Below, piece after piece: positions 47,686 through 60,000 of a stretch of DNA of 64,000 bases (position 1 is its first letter; each line of letters opens with the position of its first letter). The notes under the pieces are model-generated. The model worked only from the letters and a program-made list of their open reading frames with translations, did not search any database and had not been told where the DNA came from. The translations under genes were made by a program, and so were the position numbers. Where the stretch lies: assembly GCA_947247005.1 (NCBI GenBank), contig OX365955.1, forward strand, positions 3,978,001-4,042,000, in the 5' to 3' direction. The DNA comes from Spisula solida. Its lineage: Eukaryota; Mollusca; Bivalvia; Venerida; Mactridae.

Positions 47686-48414
47686 TTCACACTATAAAAC
47701 TACATGTATAATATTCAATACGACAGAATACAATCAATGAGTTTAATTTTCTGACTCCCAGTGATAGCAAGACAGTACCTAGACTAATTGTCTGTAAATC
47801 CTTTGTGTTATTTATTTGTTTATGTACAATTAATCAATCTGACACTATGTAGGGTATAAGTTGTTTTTATCAATGAAACCATAGATAACTCTTTCAATCT
47901 AAAAGCTTTCATTGATTGACCTTACTTAAAATAATATTCAATATCTTTCAATATGTTATTTTCATTTCCGTTAACTTTGTCTTGTTAGCATAGGATAAAT
48001 CAATTGCTGTATAATTATACTATAGGTGTATTTTTAGGTTATGCATGTTTATGTACTTTAATAATCAAGTTTAATCAGTAAATGCCCCCGTTTAGCTACC
48101 TGAGTTGAAAATTTACCTATAAGTTTATTGCTTCTTTGATGTGATATAGAAATGATCATCGAGAAGACGTTTCAAAACGAGTGAGCAAGAAAACATTGTG
48201 AACTGACATATTAATTGTGAGGAAGCATGTGACTAAATTGGTACTTTACACATTGAAATATTTCGCGGAAATCTTGATACTCCACAAGAAACAGCGTTAA
48301 ACTTTGCATAGCCTGCCCTATACAACAAGTGGAAATAATTAAGGACTTACTTACCATGTAGGAAAAACCATCAGACGTGTATGATTTCCCAGATATCTGT
48401 CAATGTGTAAAGTA
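47686..48414. other. Intergenic DNA, no gene seen
   Basis: AT-rich, without recognisable features. Confidence 0.4.
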
Positions 48415-48515
48415 CCATTTTACTCACATGATTCCAGACGGGCAACAGACAGACAAAAGCAAGTAGGGTGATCACAAAAGCTTACCTATCAATAGTAGGT
48501 GAGAGAGACGCTTAG
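48415..48515 (+). mobile_element. Hairpin-ended element fragment
   Basis: GACGGGCAACAGACAGACAA is followed by GTGATCACAAAAGC and a hairpin CTTACCTATCAATAGTAGGT then GAG. GTGATCACAAAAGCT is shared with the right end at about 62,470-62,485. Confidence 0.4.
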
Positions 48516-49212
48516 ATGAAGGAATATAAAAATCCATCATGAGATTATATGCATGACAAGGATACACTGTATCTTACGCCTTGGATCAGACTTTAACCCG
48601 TGACAAGGCTTTATATTAAGTTCATTAAGATATATTGCTGCGATACTTTTGCATACTTGTTCACCATCATGATCTCAACTCCTACACAGAGGTTGGTAAC
48701 TCTATCAAGAATTTTGTCAAAATTATCTGCCCTTTCTTTTTATAAATCCATGTCAAAGACTATGTACCACCAGAGACAGTAGAGATACAGTCTCTAGAAC
48801 CACCGAAAATATTTTTATTAAGTTTATTAAGATATAAATTTGATACTTTCCACACTAGTTCACCATCATGGTAAATCTATCTAGCATTCTTAATGGCTCA
48901 GCCTGTTCTTTCTGATGTAAATCAACATGCCAGGTAATCGTCGTTTCAATTCCCACTGGTCAATCATATCTAGGTCTCATCCATAGCAAAAAGTTCGGAT
49001 AGATTGACAATCTTTTGTCCTTCAATAAAGCCCGAAGGCAAACAAGATTATATAACTCCCAATCTTTTTTTATAGGGGTATAATTAATTATTCTACGATA
49101 TACCCAACTCAATTCAAGCGAACGACATTTGAATTGTATTGCTAAATCCTTTTATTTGCTATTAATTTATAATTATAATAATTAATCTACAATACATTTC
49201 TAAGCAAAATCA
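48516..49212. other. Intergenic DNA, no gene seen
   Basis: Two partly similar segments (about 48,605-48,700 and 48,810-48,900; TTTATTAAGTTYATTAAGATAT and TTCACCATCATG) look like a diverged local duplication of roughly 205 bp. No gene. Confidence 0.35.
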
Positions 49213-49400
49213 ATTATAACTAGAGCTGTCGCCATTCGGCAGACTAATATACCCCCGCCGGCAAAGGGCAGCGCAAATTCCTTTCTTCATGCACATCTAT
49301 ATGTTGAGGTTGTTCATCTGTGAAAGTTTGCCAAAACTGTAGGAGTTGCGTCCACAAGAATGCGTCTACGGACAGACAGACAGACAGACGGACAAGCTGA
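49213..49400 (+). mobile_element. Hairpin-ended-type element with GACA microsatellite
   Basis: It begins AACTAGAGCTGTCGCCATTC, runs through GTTCATCTGTGAAAGTTTGCC, and ends in GGACAGACAGACAGACAGAC. The layout matches the other microsatellite-tailed elements but the body is unrelated. The terminal hairpin is not clear. Confidence 0.4.
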
Positions 49401-49568
49401 ATTCAGAGAATAATTAGAGGTTAATACACCACACAGGGGCAGGTAGGTGATAATCTGCACTGAAAATTAACAATCACCTTGAGGCTTCAGCCCGAGTGTG
49501 ATTATTCATTCTGGGTTGATTATTACCACACAGCCAGGCTCTGATGTGAATAAAAGTCTTTAATACTA

Positions 49569-49847
49569 CACTGAACCACTTATCTAATTGGTCACTTTTC
49601 AAACCCAAAATACGTTTAACTGTGATCATAATGTTTGATGATATTTTGCACACAAACGGTTTATGCAACTGTCCTCACACTTAAATAGTTAAAATCAAAA
49701 TCACATGCCAAAGTATGCATGGTCAGTCATGTGATCAATGTTGGGTCATACATGAAACGTACGTGTGCAAAATATCCTCAACTAAATATGATCACAGTTA
49801 AAGGTATTTCGGGTTAGAAAGTGACCAATTAGAAAAGTGGTTCAGTG
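49569..49847. mobile_element. 279-bp foldback MITE with TA target duplication
   Basis: The arms of about 85 bp are near-perfect inverse copies. Left CACTGAACCACTTATCTAAT to ATTTTGCACAC matches right GTGTGCAAAATATCC to AAGTGGTTCAGTG. TA flanks both ends (49,567-49,568 and 49,848-49,849), indicating Tc1/mariner-type mobilisation. A 64-codon minus-strand open frame across it is a by-product. Confidence 0.75.
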
Positions 49848-50256
49848 TATTGTTCTCTTTCACAATATCTACAGGTAAAAAATAAAGTAAATACTACTGA
49901 TGTAGAATAAGGTGCCACCTATTAAATGCACTAGCAGTCAATAAAATTGTAAAAGAAATCTTACATCTAGAAAACGTACATCATTTTGGGCTAGAATGCC
50001 ATGTCAGGTTTACATACATAACATAACATGCACCCGTTCAACCGGGCCGATTCTGATCATGAGATTGTGGCCCGGGCTGATAGGTGATAACCATACAAGC
50101 GCATAGTGACCATAATCAGCCGCAAATGAGCTCAATTTTGTTACTTTATATAATTACAAGTGTATTAACATATTTTACCACAGTTTGGTTAAAGAGTTAG
50201 CGAAAGTCGTTCAATATAACTCCTGTAACTAGAAATTTGTGTCCTCGGGCAAATTA
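49848..50256. other. Intergenic DNA, no gene seen
   Basis: No coding or repeat feature was recognised. Confidence 0.35.
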
Positions 50257-50675
50257 TGTCGAGCCTCGGCGCACGTTGAAAAATGGCTACAACTTAAATT
50301 AGCCTTCAATTTGACCTTTGACCTCAAACACTGACCTTGACCTTTGATATAGGAACCTGAGGGTTGGGCATGACACTCCGCCCTATGGAGGTTAACATTC
50401 ATGCCAAATATAAGAAAGATTGGTTAATGTATGACAAAGTTATGGTCCGGACAAGCTTCAATTTGACATTTGACCTACAACGATGACCTTGACATTTGAG
50501 ATAGGAACCTGGGGGTTGCGCATGACACTCCTACTCATGGAGATGATAATTCATGCCAAATATAAGCAAGATTGGTCAAAGCATAACAAAGTTATAGCCG
50601 GACAAAATAGGACGCACGCACGCACATACACCAAAAGTGGCGACTAAGTCTCGCTCACCGCAAGCGGGCTCGACA
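50257..50675 (+). mobile_element. Hairpin-ended element with TGTCGAGCC ends
   Basis: It starts TGTCGAGCCTCGG and ends GCGGGCTCGACA, inverted relative to each other. The body has two related copies of a unit of about 175 bp (CAATTTGACCTTTGACCT; GATAGGAACCTGAGGGTTG and its GGGGGTTG version; CATGCCAAATATAAG). A CGCACGCACGCAC tract precedes the right end. This dispersed type looks familiar from bivalve genomes. Confidence 0.55.
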
Positions 50676-51152
50676 AAAATGATAATAATAGATCTATAAA
50701 AATATGTTCTGTGCCCATAATGACATGGGTCAATGCAGCTGGCACACCAATATTTTATTTATATCATGAAGCTCCTAATGCTGTTTTAATATACAACAAG
50801 TAAGGTATAAAAATATTTCAATACATTGATCACACATCTGTGCACTTTTCTACAGTGCCGTAAAACTCGTAATGCACAGTTATTGAGGTAGTCTCGGGAC
50901 TTCAATGGTGTGCAATGCTGTGTTAACTAGTGAAGGTTTACTATTTATATCAAATTCATAACAAATATGTCACATAGCATAATGAAAACAACCATAGACT
51001 AAAATGCTTTTGGACAAAAAAACATATGTCTGACTCTCCCAGAAAGGGCAATAACTCAATATTCATCTGACCTACCATTATCAATTATTCCTGACGATAA
51101 GCACGATTAGTCTTAGAGGTACCAAGTACCGGTATTCATGTGAAATGGAATA
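50676..51152. other. Intergenic DNA, no gene seen
   Basis: No coding or repeat feature was recognised. Confidence 0.35.
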
Positions 51153-51406
51153 AGGCCCCGATCTCCCAAAGCATCTCGAATAGAAATCTCAACTCAAATT
51201 GAGATTTTGCTAAAATCAGAGTCAAACTTTTAGATAGATCTGATTTTTAAGCTCTTGAAATTTTACTGTAATAAACTCAGAATGTTGTTTTTGTGTTGTG
51301 ATGCCAATTCTGAACCCAAACTCTCATGAAAATTACGTCAAAGACACATGACAATATTTGAGATGAGCTTTAGTTAAGTTGAGATGCTTCAGGAGATCTG
51401 AGCCTG
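51153..51406. mobile_element. GATCTC MITE-like element, copy 2
   Basis: Starts AGGCCCCGATCTCCCAAAGC then ATCTC and ends GAGATGCTTCAGGAGATCTG then AGCCT, giving imperfect terminal inverted repeats of about 25 bp. It shares AATAAACTCAGAATG with copy 1 (in the opposite orientation). No coding capacity and no clear target duplication. Confidence 0.6.
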
Positions 51407-51861
51407 ATCACTTGTTATATAAGGAGAACAACGAAGCGTGGAAAAAGTTTGTGACAACCATCAATCCAGACAGACATACATCCAACACTAAGTCATTATG
51501 TCTTTCCTACGATATGTGCGAGACATAATAAATAGAAACACAGGAATGTTACGTACATTGTATTTTATCACATACTCGGCACACTTAAATACTGTATGTG
51601 TAATTGAAAAAATATATAATAATATATGTATTAAACAAATCAACAGCATGTAAAGAATAATTGGGGAAAAAAACACTTTATATGACTAGCACATCTACAA
51701 GCAGGTTTAATGCTGACCAGAAGTTATATAAATCACCTCGGTGGTATTCACACAGCGTCTCAGTAGAAAACATGTTCTTAAACACTTAAAAGTTTCTGTT
51801 TGTTTAATTTAATAGATGTACCTATTTTATTCAATAAGAAATGGAATTAGGTCAATTCAAC

Positions 51862-52161
51862 TTAAAGCCACATTATCTCTCCTAATTACAAGGAATTGGA
51901 ATATTTTTCACAAATGACCAATAATTGACAACAGAATGTTAAATCACATTTAAGTAAAATGTATGGATAACAAAATACTAATTTTTACAATTCATTATTT
52001 TGTAAACAAACCAACTGTAGGTTGTATTTTGTTTTCTTCAATCTTATGGTGTTTTCAACCTTTGGGACTCAACTTAAGTGCTCAAAATCCATGGCTCTTC
52101 AGATATGTTACCTAGTTATTGTTTTTTGAAAATAGCTGTTTCAAGCCTACTGTGGCTTTAA
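51862..52161 (-). mobile_element. TTAA-ended MITE, copy 4 (300 bp, internally deleted)
   Basis: Starts TTAAAGCCACATTATCTCTC and ends CTGTGGCTTTAA. Compared with copy 3 it lacks the segment containing CCCGATCATCCAGTAAATAG and some internal sequence. Confidence 0.75.
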
Positions 52162-52377
52162 GCCTAGATTAACAAATCACTGTAAGTGTATCAGATAAAC
52201 AAGAAAATCAAGGTTATTTTTTTACATAGTTTTCATAGTGTAATATGACATCACAAATGTTTAAGTTGAATATTTAAGTTTTCCAGTAAGACTCTTTGTG
52301 AATACCAGATAGCCAAGGCATAGTACAGTCAAGCACTGTAAAACAATTAACAACAATATAAAACAGCTAATAGCAAT

Positions 52378-52464
52378 CACAGGTAACTATCATTGATTAA
52401 TAGTAAAAAAATATTTTTTGTTTATTTATTTTTTTACTCTAAATCAATGATACAGTTACCTGTG
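52378..52464. mobile_element. hAT-like MITE with CACAGGTAAC ends, copy 2 (87 bp)
   Basis: The two arms CACAGGTAACTATCATTGAT and ATCAATGATACAGTTACCTG then TG form a near-palindrome around a T-rich loop. It is flanked by ATAGCAAT on both sides (52,370-52,377 and 52,465-52,472), a perfect 8-bp target duplication. It sits 33 bp before the 46-bp minisatellite. Confidence 0.85.
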
Positions 52465-52497
52465 ATAGCAATGTCTTTGATACGAAAGCTTAACCTT

Positions 52498-54985
52498 ATA
52501 GTCAAGTTCTACTCACTAATTCAAAACATTCATCTTCAATTGCATAGTAAAATTCAACTCACTAATTCAAAACATTCATCTTCAATTGCATAGTCAAGTT
52601 CAACTCACTAATTCAAAACATTAATCTTCAATTGCATAGTCAAATTCAACTCACTAATTCAAAACATTAATCCTCAATTGCATAGTCAAATTCAACTCAC
52701 TAATTCAAAACATTAATCTTCAATTGCATAGTCAAATTCAAAACATTAATCTTCAATTGCATAGTCAAATTCAACTCACTAATTCAAAACATTAATCTTC
52801 AATTGCATAGTCAAATTCAAAACATTAATCTTCAATTGCATAGTCAAATTCAACTCACTAATTCAAAACATTCATCTTCAATTGCATAGTAAAATTCTAC
52901 TCACTAATTCAAAACATTAATCTTCAATTGCATAGTAAAATTCTACTCACTAATTCAAAACATTAATCTTCAATTGCATAGTCAAATACTACTCACTAAT
53001 TCAAAACATTAATCTTCAATTGCATAGTCAAATTCAACTAACTAATTCAAAACATTCATCTTCAATTTCATTGTCAAACTCACTAATTCAAAACATTAAT
53101 CTTCAATTGCATAGTCAAATTCAACTCACTAATTCAAAACATTAATCTTCAATTGCATAGTAAAATTCTACTCACTAATTCAAAACATTAATCTTCAATT
53201 GCATAGTCAAATTCTACTCACTAATTCAAAACATTAATCTTCAATTGCATAGTCAAATTCTCCTCACTAATTCAAAACATTAATCTTCAATTGCATAGTC
53301 AAATTCAACTAACTAATTCAAAACATTAATCTTCAATTTCATTGTCAAACTCACTAATTCAAAACATTAATCTTCAATTGCATAGTCAAATTCAACTCAC
53401 TAATTCAAAACATTAATCTTCAATTGCATAGTCAAATTCAACTCACTAATTCAAAACATTAATCTTCAATTGCATAGTCAAATTCAAAACATTAATCTTC
53501 AATTGCATAGTCAAATTCAACTCACTAAATGAAAACATTAATCTTCAATTGCATAGTCAAATTCAAAACATTAATCTTCAATTGCATAGTCAAATTCAAC
53601 TCACTAATTCAAAACATTAATCTTCAATTGCATAGTCAAATTCAACTCACTAATTCAAAACATTAATCTTCAATTGCATAGTCAAATTCAAAACATTAAT
53701 CTTCAATTGCATAGTCAAATTCAACTCACTAATTCAAAACATTCATCTTCAATTGCATAGTAAAATTCTACTCACTAATTCAAAACATTAATCTTCAATT
53801 GCATAGTAAAATTCTACTCACTAATTCAAAACATTAATCTTCAATTGCATAGTCAAATACTACTCACTAATTCAAAACATTAATCTTCAATTGCATAGTC
53901 AAATTCAACTAACTAATTCAAAACATTCATCTTCAATTTCATTGTCAAACTCACTAATTCAAAACATTAATCTTCAATTGCATAGTCAAATTCAACTCAC
54001 TAATTCAAAACATTAATCTTCAATTGCATAGTCAAATTCTACTCACTAATTCAAAACATTAATCTTCAATTGCATAGTCAAATTCTACTCACTAATTCAA
54101 AACATTAATCTTCAATTGCATAGTCAAATTCTCCTCACTAATTCAAAACATTAATCTTCAATTTCATTGTCAAACTCACTAATTCAAAACATTAATCTTC
54201 AATTGCATAGTCAAATTCAACTCACTAATTCAAAACATTAATCTTCAATTGCATAGTCAAATTCAACTCACTAATTCAAAACATTAATCTTCAATTGCAT
54301 AGTCAAATTCAACTCACTAATTCAAAACATTAATCTTCAATTGCATAGTCAAATTCAAAACATTAATCTTCAATTGCATAGTCAAATTCAACTCACTAAA
54401 TGAAAACATTAATCTTCAATTGCATAGTCAAATTCAAAACATTAATCTTCAATTGCATAGTCAAATTCAACTCACTAATTCAAAACATTAATCTTCAATT
54501 GCATAGTCAAATTCAACTCACTAATTCAAAACATTAATCTTCAATTGCATAGTCAAATTCAAAACATTAATCTTCAATTGCATAGTCAAATTCAACTCAC
54601 TAAATGAAAACATTAATCTTCAATTGCATAGTCAAATTCAAAACATTAATCTTCAATTGCATAGTCAAATTCAACTCACTAATTCAAAACATTAATCTTC
54701 AATTTCATAGTCAAATTCAACTCACTAATTCAAAACATTAATCTTCAATTGCATAGTCAAATTCAACTCACTAATTCAAAACATTAATCTTCAATTGCAT
54801 AGTCAAATTCAACTCACTAATTCAAAACATTAATCTTCAATTGCATAGTAAAATTCTACTCACTAATTCAAAACATTAATCTTCAATTTCATTGTCAAAT
54901 TCAACTCACTAATTCAAAACATTAATCTTCAATTGCATAGTCAAATTCAACTCACTAATTCAAAACATTAATAATCAATTTCACT
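52498..54985. repeat. 46-bp minisatellite, about 54 units, with higher-order duplication
   Basis: The unit is CAATTGCATAGTCAAATTCA then ACTCACTAATTCAAAACATTAATCTT (46 bp, measured at 54,181 and 54,227). Shortened units lacking ACTCACTAATTC recur (for example 52,735, 52,815 and 53,485). A distinctive run with ATTCATCTTC, AAATTCTACTC, AAATACTACTC and CAATTTCATTGTC occurs at about 52,870 and again at 53,741, 871 bp apart, showing a large internal duplication. No coding potential. Confidence 0.95.
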
Positions 54986-55750
54986 GTATAGTTCGACATA
55001 AATTGGACTGCGACATAAGCATATTCTATGACCCTCCTTGTTAATCACCGGTTATGATTTTCAACAAAATAAACATTCAAACCTGTAATAACAAAAGACA
55101 ATGTTAATCACAAAGTCCTTGCTGAAAATTAATCAGTCTCTGATTAGACTCTGTCAAACTATAATACTAAATCACAACACAAACAAAGATATAAGTGTTA
55201 TATTGTACAGAGAATTTGATAGGACTCTCGACCTTCTATTAGCATAATCTAACAGCTGATTAATTGTCTATATCAATAATCCCGGTTGTATATGTTTTCA
55301 TAAGCGGAAAGTATAACAAACATTCGAGATGCTTGAGGTGTAATACCAACACAATTCTTAAGGTACGAAATTGCATGTTTTGCTCGTGGAAATTGATATA
55401 TTCAACGCAAGAACCTTGTAATATATTCAAGCATAAAGGTAAGAATCAATTCATATTCTCTGTGCTATATATACAAATAAAACGATATTATTAAATGATT
55501 AAGCACTTAAAAATAAGCAGAAAATTTATTCTCAAAATTTAATTTTGATACTTGGCTAATAACATTTATCACACAACAGTACTGTGGATGTTCAAGATAC
55601 ACTTGCAATGATCATCATAATGCATGCTCATATTGCACAGTGTGCATAATTAAAATATGCAAATGACATCATTTGATGTTGTTTGTTTTTATGATGATGT
55701 TGGATGTTATGTGAAGATTTTGTCTTTTTTGTCAGTTATACAAAAAATCG
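54986..55750. other. Intergenic DNA, no gene seen
   Basis: A 76-codon open frame (55,264-55,494) has two Cys pairs but no recognised family and no splice context. It is left uncalled. Confidence 0.35.
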
Positions 55751-55919
55751 CAGGGCCGTATCTAGGGACAAAAAAGCACCGGGGCAAAATATGATCAAAT
55801 GTCTTCTAGGGTATAATTATTTAAGACCCTATTTTACTACAAAAGTGATGCTCTTTAGTATTTCCTCAAATTTGTACCGAAGCAAGTGCCTAGGTGTGCC
55901 TCAGCTGGCTACGGGCCTG
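55751..55919. mobile_element. 169-bp MITE with CAGGGCCGTA / TACGGGCCTG ends
   Basis: Left end CAGGGCCGTATCTAGG, right end GGCTACGGGCCTG. AATCG occurs on both sides (55,746-55,750 and 55,920-55,924). The ends resemble hAT or related DNA transposons, but a 5-bp duplication is not the 8 bp expected for hAT, so the superfamily is open. Confidence 0.5.
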
Positions 55920-56902
55920 AATCGAATATGGTTATAGATTAGTATAAAAGTTATGGAACTGGTTGAATAAATGAATAATATAAAGCTTGCAACGGCTCAA
56001 TTATTTTTGGTATGATACCTGTAGTATACATTTTTGTAATTTAATTCAACTACATTAAGTTCCATTTTAATACTAAATCATAATACTTAGAATCATATCC
56101 TCAATTTCTATATTGTATATACATATATACAAACATGCTAAATCTATCATTCACCATCTGTTCTACAATTATAAAATCCTGATTATCAAAATTACAAATA
56201 AAACATCCCACCCTTCAATAAAACCTTAATGTAATGTGCACACAGGGTTCATGGTACTGAGACATTTAATGCTCAATCCTGAAAATTAGTGTTGCAAGTC
56301 TATTTCTGGTGCCATTGGCACACACTCAAATACAAACTCAAACATGTTTCAAACAGAACATAGTTTTATTGTTGAAATTCAGCATGTGAATTTTCAAATG
56401 ACCATGATTTTAATGTACGCTTTGATTTTTTTTCTTCAATTTTTTTTTTCTAGTGCAGCAAATCACATTTCAGATTTAATCAAGATTTAAAGGACCCCTG
56501 TAACCACCACAGGTACCAGGCTCATTTTTCCCCAAAATAATTTTGAAATTTGCGAGGGGGGGGGGTACTCTGCTTTTATATCGAAGACATTTCATATTCG
56601 AAATTATTTTTATGAATATGCACAAGTACCTATGGATATAATAAGTACCCAATGGCTTCAGGTGTCATGATACATTTTGTTCCATACATGTATGTCTAAT
56701 AACAAATATGGCCAAAAATAATGTATTGTTTGTTTCCCCGTCCCTGGCAAAAATCCCCTACCCAAAATATTTTTTTCACAATCACTCAGCTTCAAGAGTA
56801 CAAAAACAAATATTATTGACAAATTTTTTTTTCAGGCTTTGGTCAGGGTTTGAAAGGGAAACAAACAATATTTTATTTTTGGTCTATTTAATTTATTTTT
56901 TT
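55920..56902. other. 3' flank of the acyl-CoA ligase gene
   Basis: No gene is seen. On the minus strand just past the stop codon, AATAAA occurs within about 10 and 30 bp (forward TTTATT near 56,892 and 56,873), which could serve polyadenylation. The rest is AT-rich with homopolymer runs. Confidence 0.4.
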
Positions 56903-57012
56903 CTAATTCTTGTCTTTCAACATCCGGCGTAATATTTTTCCACTTGCAGTTTTTGGAATTTCATCAATGATAGCAACACCTCCTCGAAGTTTCTTGTATG
57001 GAGCTACATTCT
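56903..57012 (-). CDS. Acyl-CoA ligase terminal exon with catalytic Lys
   Basis: 110 bp after TATTTTTAG. Its first two bases complete Lys, then [28 protein letters not shown] and MLKDKN-stop. Only this choice of acceptor AG keeps the frame, since using the next AG would shift it. Confidence 0.88.
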
Positions 57013-60000
57013 CTAAAAATAGAAATAAACAAATAATGATAAACATGTGACATCGACAGTCCAGTCAGGGTAAATATCCAGTGACACAGTGGTAGAGTCT
57101 ACTATAACAGTGTAAAACCAATTATAAAGGCTTATACTGTACAAATAACTACAATTTCAACGCTATACTATATAACATACATTTTGCTCTTCCTGTTCAG
57201 ACAGTGAATGTTATCTTCTGTGTTCACATAAACTGCAACGTCACTGTCACAATATCCTAACTGGACTGTACAATACAGACATCTCCGCTGATAAGATTCA
57301 GGCTGGTGAAGCACATATGAAGCACAAGATACACTTAGTTTCAAGTGTACATCTCAATCTGAGATCGATCTCAACTCAAATTTTACCACCTGATGTTTGA
57401 GATAGTTTCCATGCAAAACTGAACTGTAATTTTGTATAACATAACAGAAAAATTATTCTGTGTTTATTAAAATAAAATTTCGAGAGCTCAAGCTTCATAT
57501 TTATCCCAAATTCAGACTGATTTGAACAACATCTCAACTTGAGCTGATATTTCTACTTGAGATGCTTCGGGAGAATGGGTCCAGGTCAAAATTAAACTCT
57601 GGTGACTTTACGACATTATATAAGACAGTCTTGGCAATTTGTTTGACATGTTCGGCCAGGAATGTGCAGCAGCCCTGAATGGTTTATATTAGATGCTATA
57701 CATCAGCAGCCCTGAATGGTTTATATTAGATGCTATACATCAGCAGCCATGAATGGTTTATATTAGATGCTATACATCCAACAATCACACTTTGTGCTTA
57801 GGGGAGCAAATAAAAGCGCTGATAGTGCTGGAAGAACCGGGTTTGGTTAATTGTGATCAGCCACAGAGTAAATGACAGTTTGTGTACAGTGGTACTCGGT
57901 TTTATTACTTTTTCGGGTATCACTTGCCGAGGAGTAATTGGTTATGCAATGAACCCTTGGTATTGAAAGGCTATTTCAGGAAACAGGTAACTGATGAACT
58001 ATTGCAATGCGATAACAAGACTGCGTTCACTAAACGCTTATGCCCCCTGTGGAAGCCTTGTCCATAAATAAGTCTAAGTCCAAAATTAGGTCAAGGTGAA
58101 GGTCAAAATGGGGTTAGGTGGTACAGGCGTGTGGAGAGTGTTCATACACAACATCCATGCAAGTATGAAAGCTTTGTACCAAGCCATATTAATGCTAGAA
58201 GAAACGGTCAATTTGGGTTAACCAGGACGGACGGACGGACGGACGAACGGACGAACGGACGGACGGACAGGTGAATCACTATATGCCTCCCCATCTATCG
58301 ATAGGGGGGCATAAAAACAGATGTTATCCGCATATGACCACGTTTTGTTATTTTTAGAATCAATGAGCTCTCAAAACTGGATACTAAAAAAGCGTTTTGG
58401 TAAACCCTGTTAACCAGATTGAAGAAAAGCTATACATACTTTCTACATAGTCCATGATGGCTTGTTCAGTGAGTTCCTGTCCAGGTTTGGTTACAATGTA
58501 AGCTTTTGGTACTTCACCAACCTCCTCACCTAGTTGTAAACCAACAACGGCAGCATCTTGTATACATGGATGTGTACATAACAAGGCTTCTAGCTCCGCT
58601 GGGGCAACCTACCAATATTGAATATATAAAATAATCTGACTACTTTAAAGGTGCTGCCTCACAGATCAGGCTAAAATTTTTGTATGACATAATTTTCCTA
58701 CCTTACAAAATATTAATGTAACAGGAAGCCACTAACGGTTGCTTTATGAAAGGTTTATGGCAAGTAAGCAATTTATACCACTTTTGATACCGTGCACTTG
58801 GTATTTTTCCTTTTAAAAATAGAGCAGAGTTTCCTTCCAACATGATTGAACTGTAACATCAATAACCTACAGCGTAAACATCAATGATGTATTGGGTGCG
58901 TTTTGCATTTGTTTTCATTGAATGTGAACAAATTTCACAAGACACATGCCTCTGGAAAAGTAATGAACAAATGTCTGAACTGCTCATTTCAAATTCAGAC
59001 AGAATCAACGGCCACCCCAATAATATAAATTATAATATTTCATATGTTTTATTAAGTAATTGCTGTCAATTTTCTAACTTTCAGTTACAGACACAGGTGT
59101 TATTATCCTAGTGTGTACTGTTTTATCAATGTAGAAAAGAGATTTCTTATTACCACCATGGCAGACTTATTTCAAGCATTCCTATGATCATACAGTCAGG
59201 ACTCGATATAACGACACCCGATATACCGACAAATTCATTATTGTGACATCATATTTGGGGACAAAAGTATTAAAATGCTCTTTGTATCAATTCAGTATAC
59301 TGACATATTCGTTACAACGACATTTTCCTTGGAAACGAACAGCGTCGTTGTATCGAGTTCTGACTGTAATATGGTTTTAGATGTACTGATCCGGCAATTT
59401 TTCCGATTTGCAACTTTTTCCCAGTAAGGGATCCGACCAGCTATATTGCTAAGGGGGTCCATATAGCTAAGGGGCTCCATATAGCTATTTGTCTTGGATG
59501 ATTGTCTTAATCAGATTCCAAGCTTGAAAACTTGTGAGAATATATCCACATTTTTTCAAAATTCAAAGCAGGGTTTGGACCCCCCCTAGATCTGCATAAT
59601 TATGATGCAAATTAAACAATAATAAGGTCACATAATTGTAATTCTATATCATAATATTAGTGTAAACAGTGTACCTGATATCCCTTGTACTTGATCAATT
59701 CCTTTAATCTGTCAGATATAGTAAAATATCCCTCAGTATCAGCATGCCCAATGTCTCCTATAACGTTAAACATATATGTACTATAAATAACAGTACAAAA
59801 TCTCCAGAACAGTTCTCTTTACAGCAACAACTTCTCAATAACAACACCTTCAAAATGTCCCTAAGCCGATATTAGATATATAAATTTAACCTCTATGTAC
59901 TGTATGACATACAGAGGATCTTGTATGAGTGCTCATTACGTACGAGTCTTATTAAACGAGTGGACAAACGAGGCTTTGCCGAGTGTCATATTGTCTTTGT

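Noticed and set aside
55264..55494. 76-codon open frame with Cys pairs (CLRCN, CMFCSW)
   Set aside because: Spacing does not fit a known zinc finger with its His/Cys partners, and there is no other support.
58384..58439. Extension of the acyl-CoA ligase exon beyond VES (MYSFSSIW and onward)
   Set aside because: Intron read-through past donor GTATGT; the correct join gives VEKNVAPYKK.
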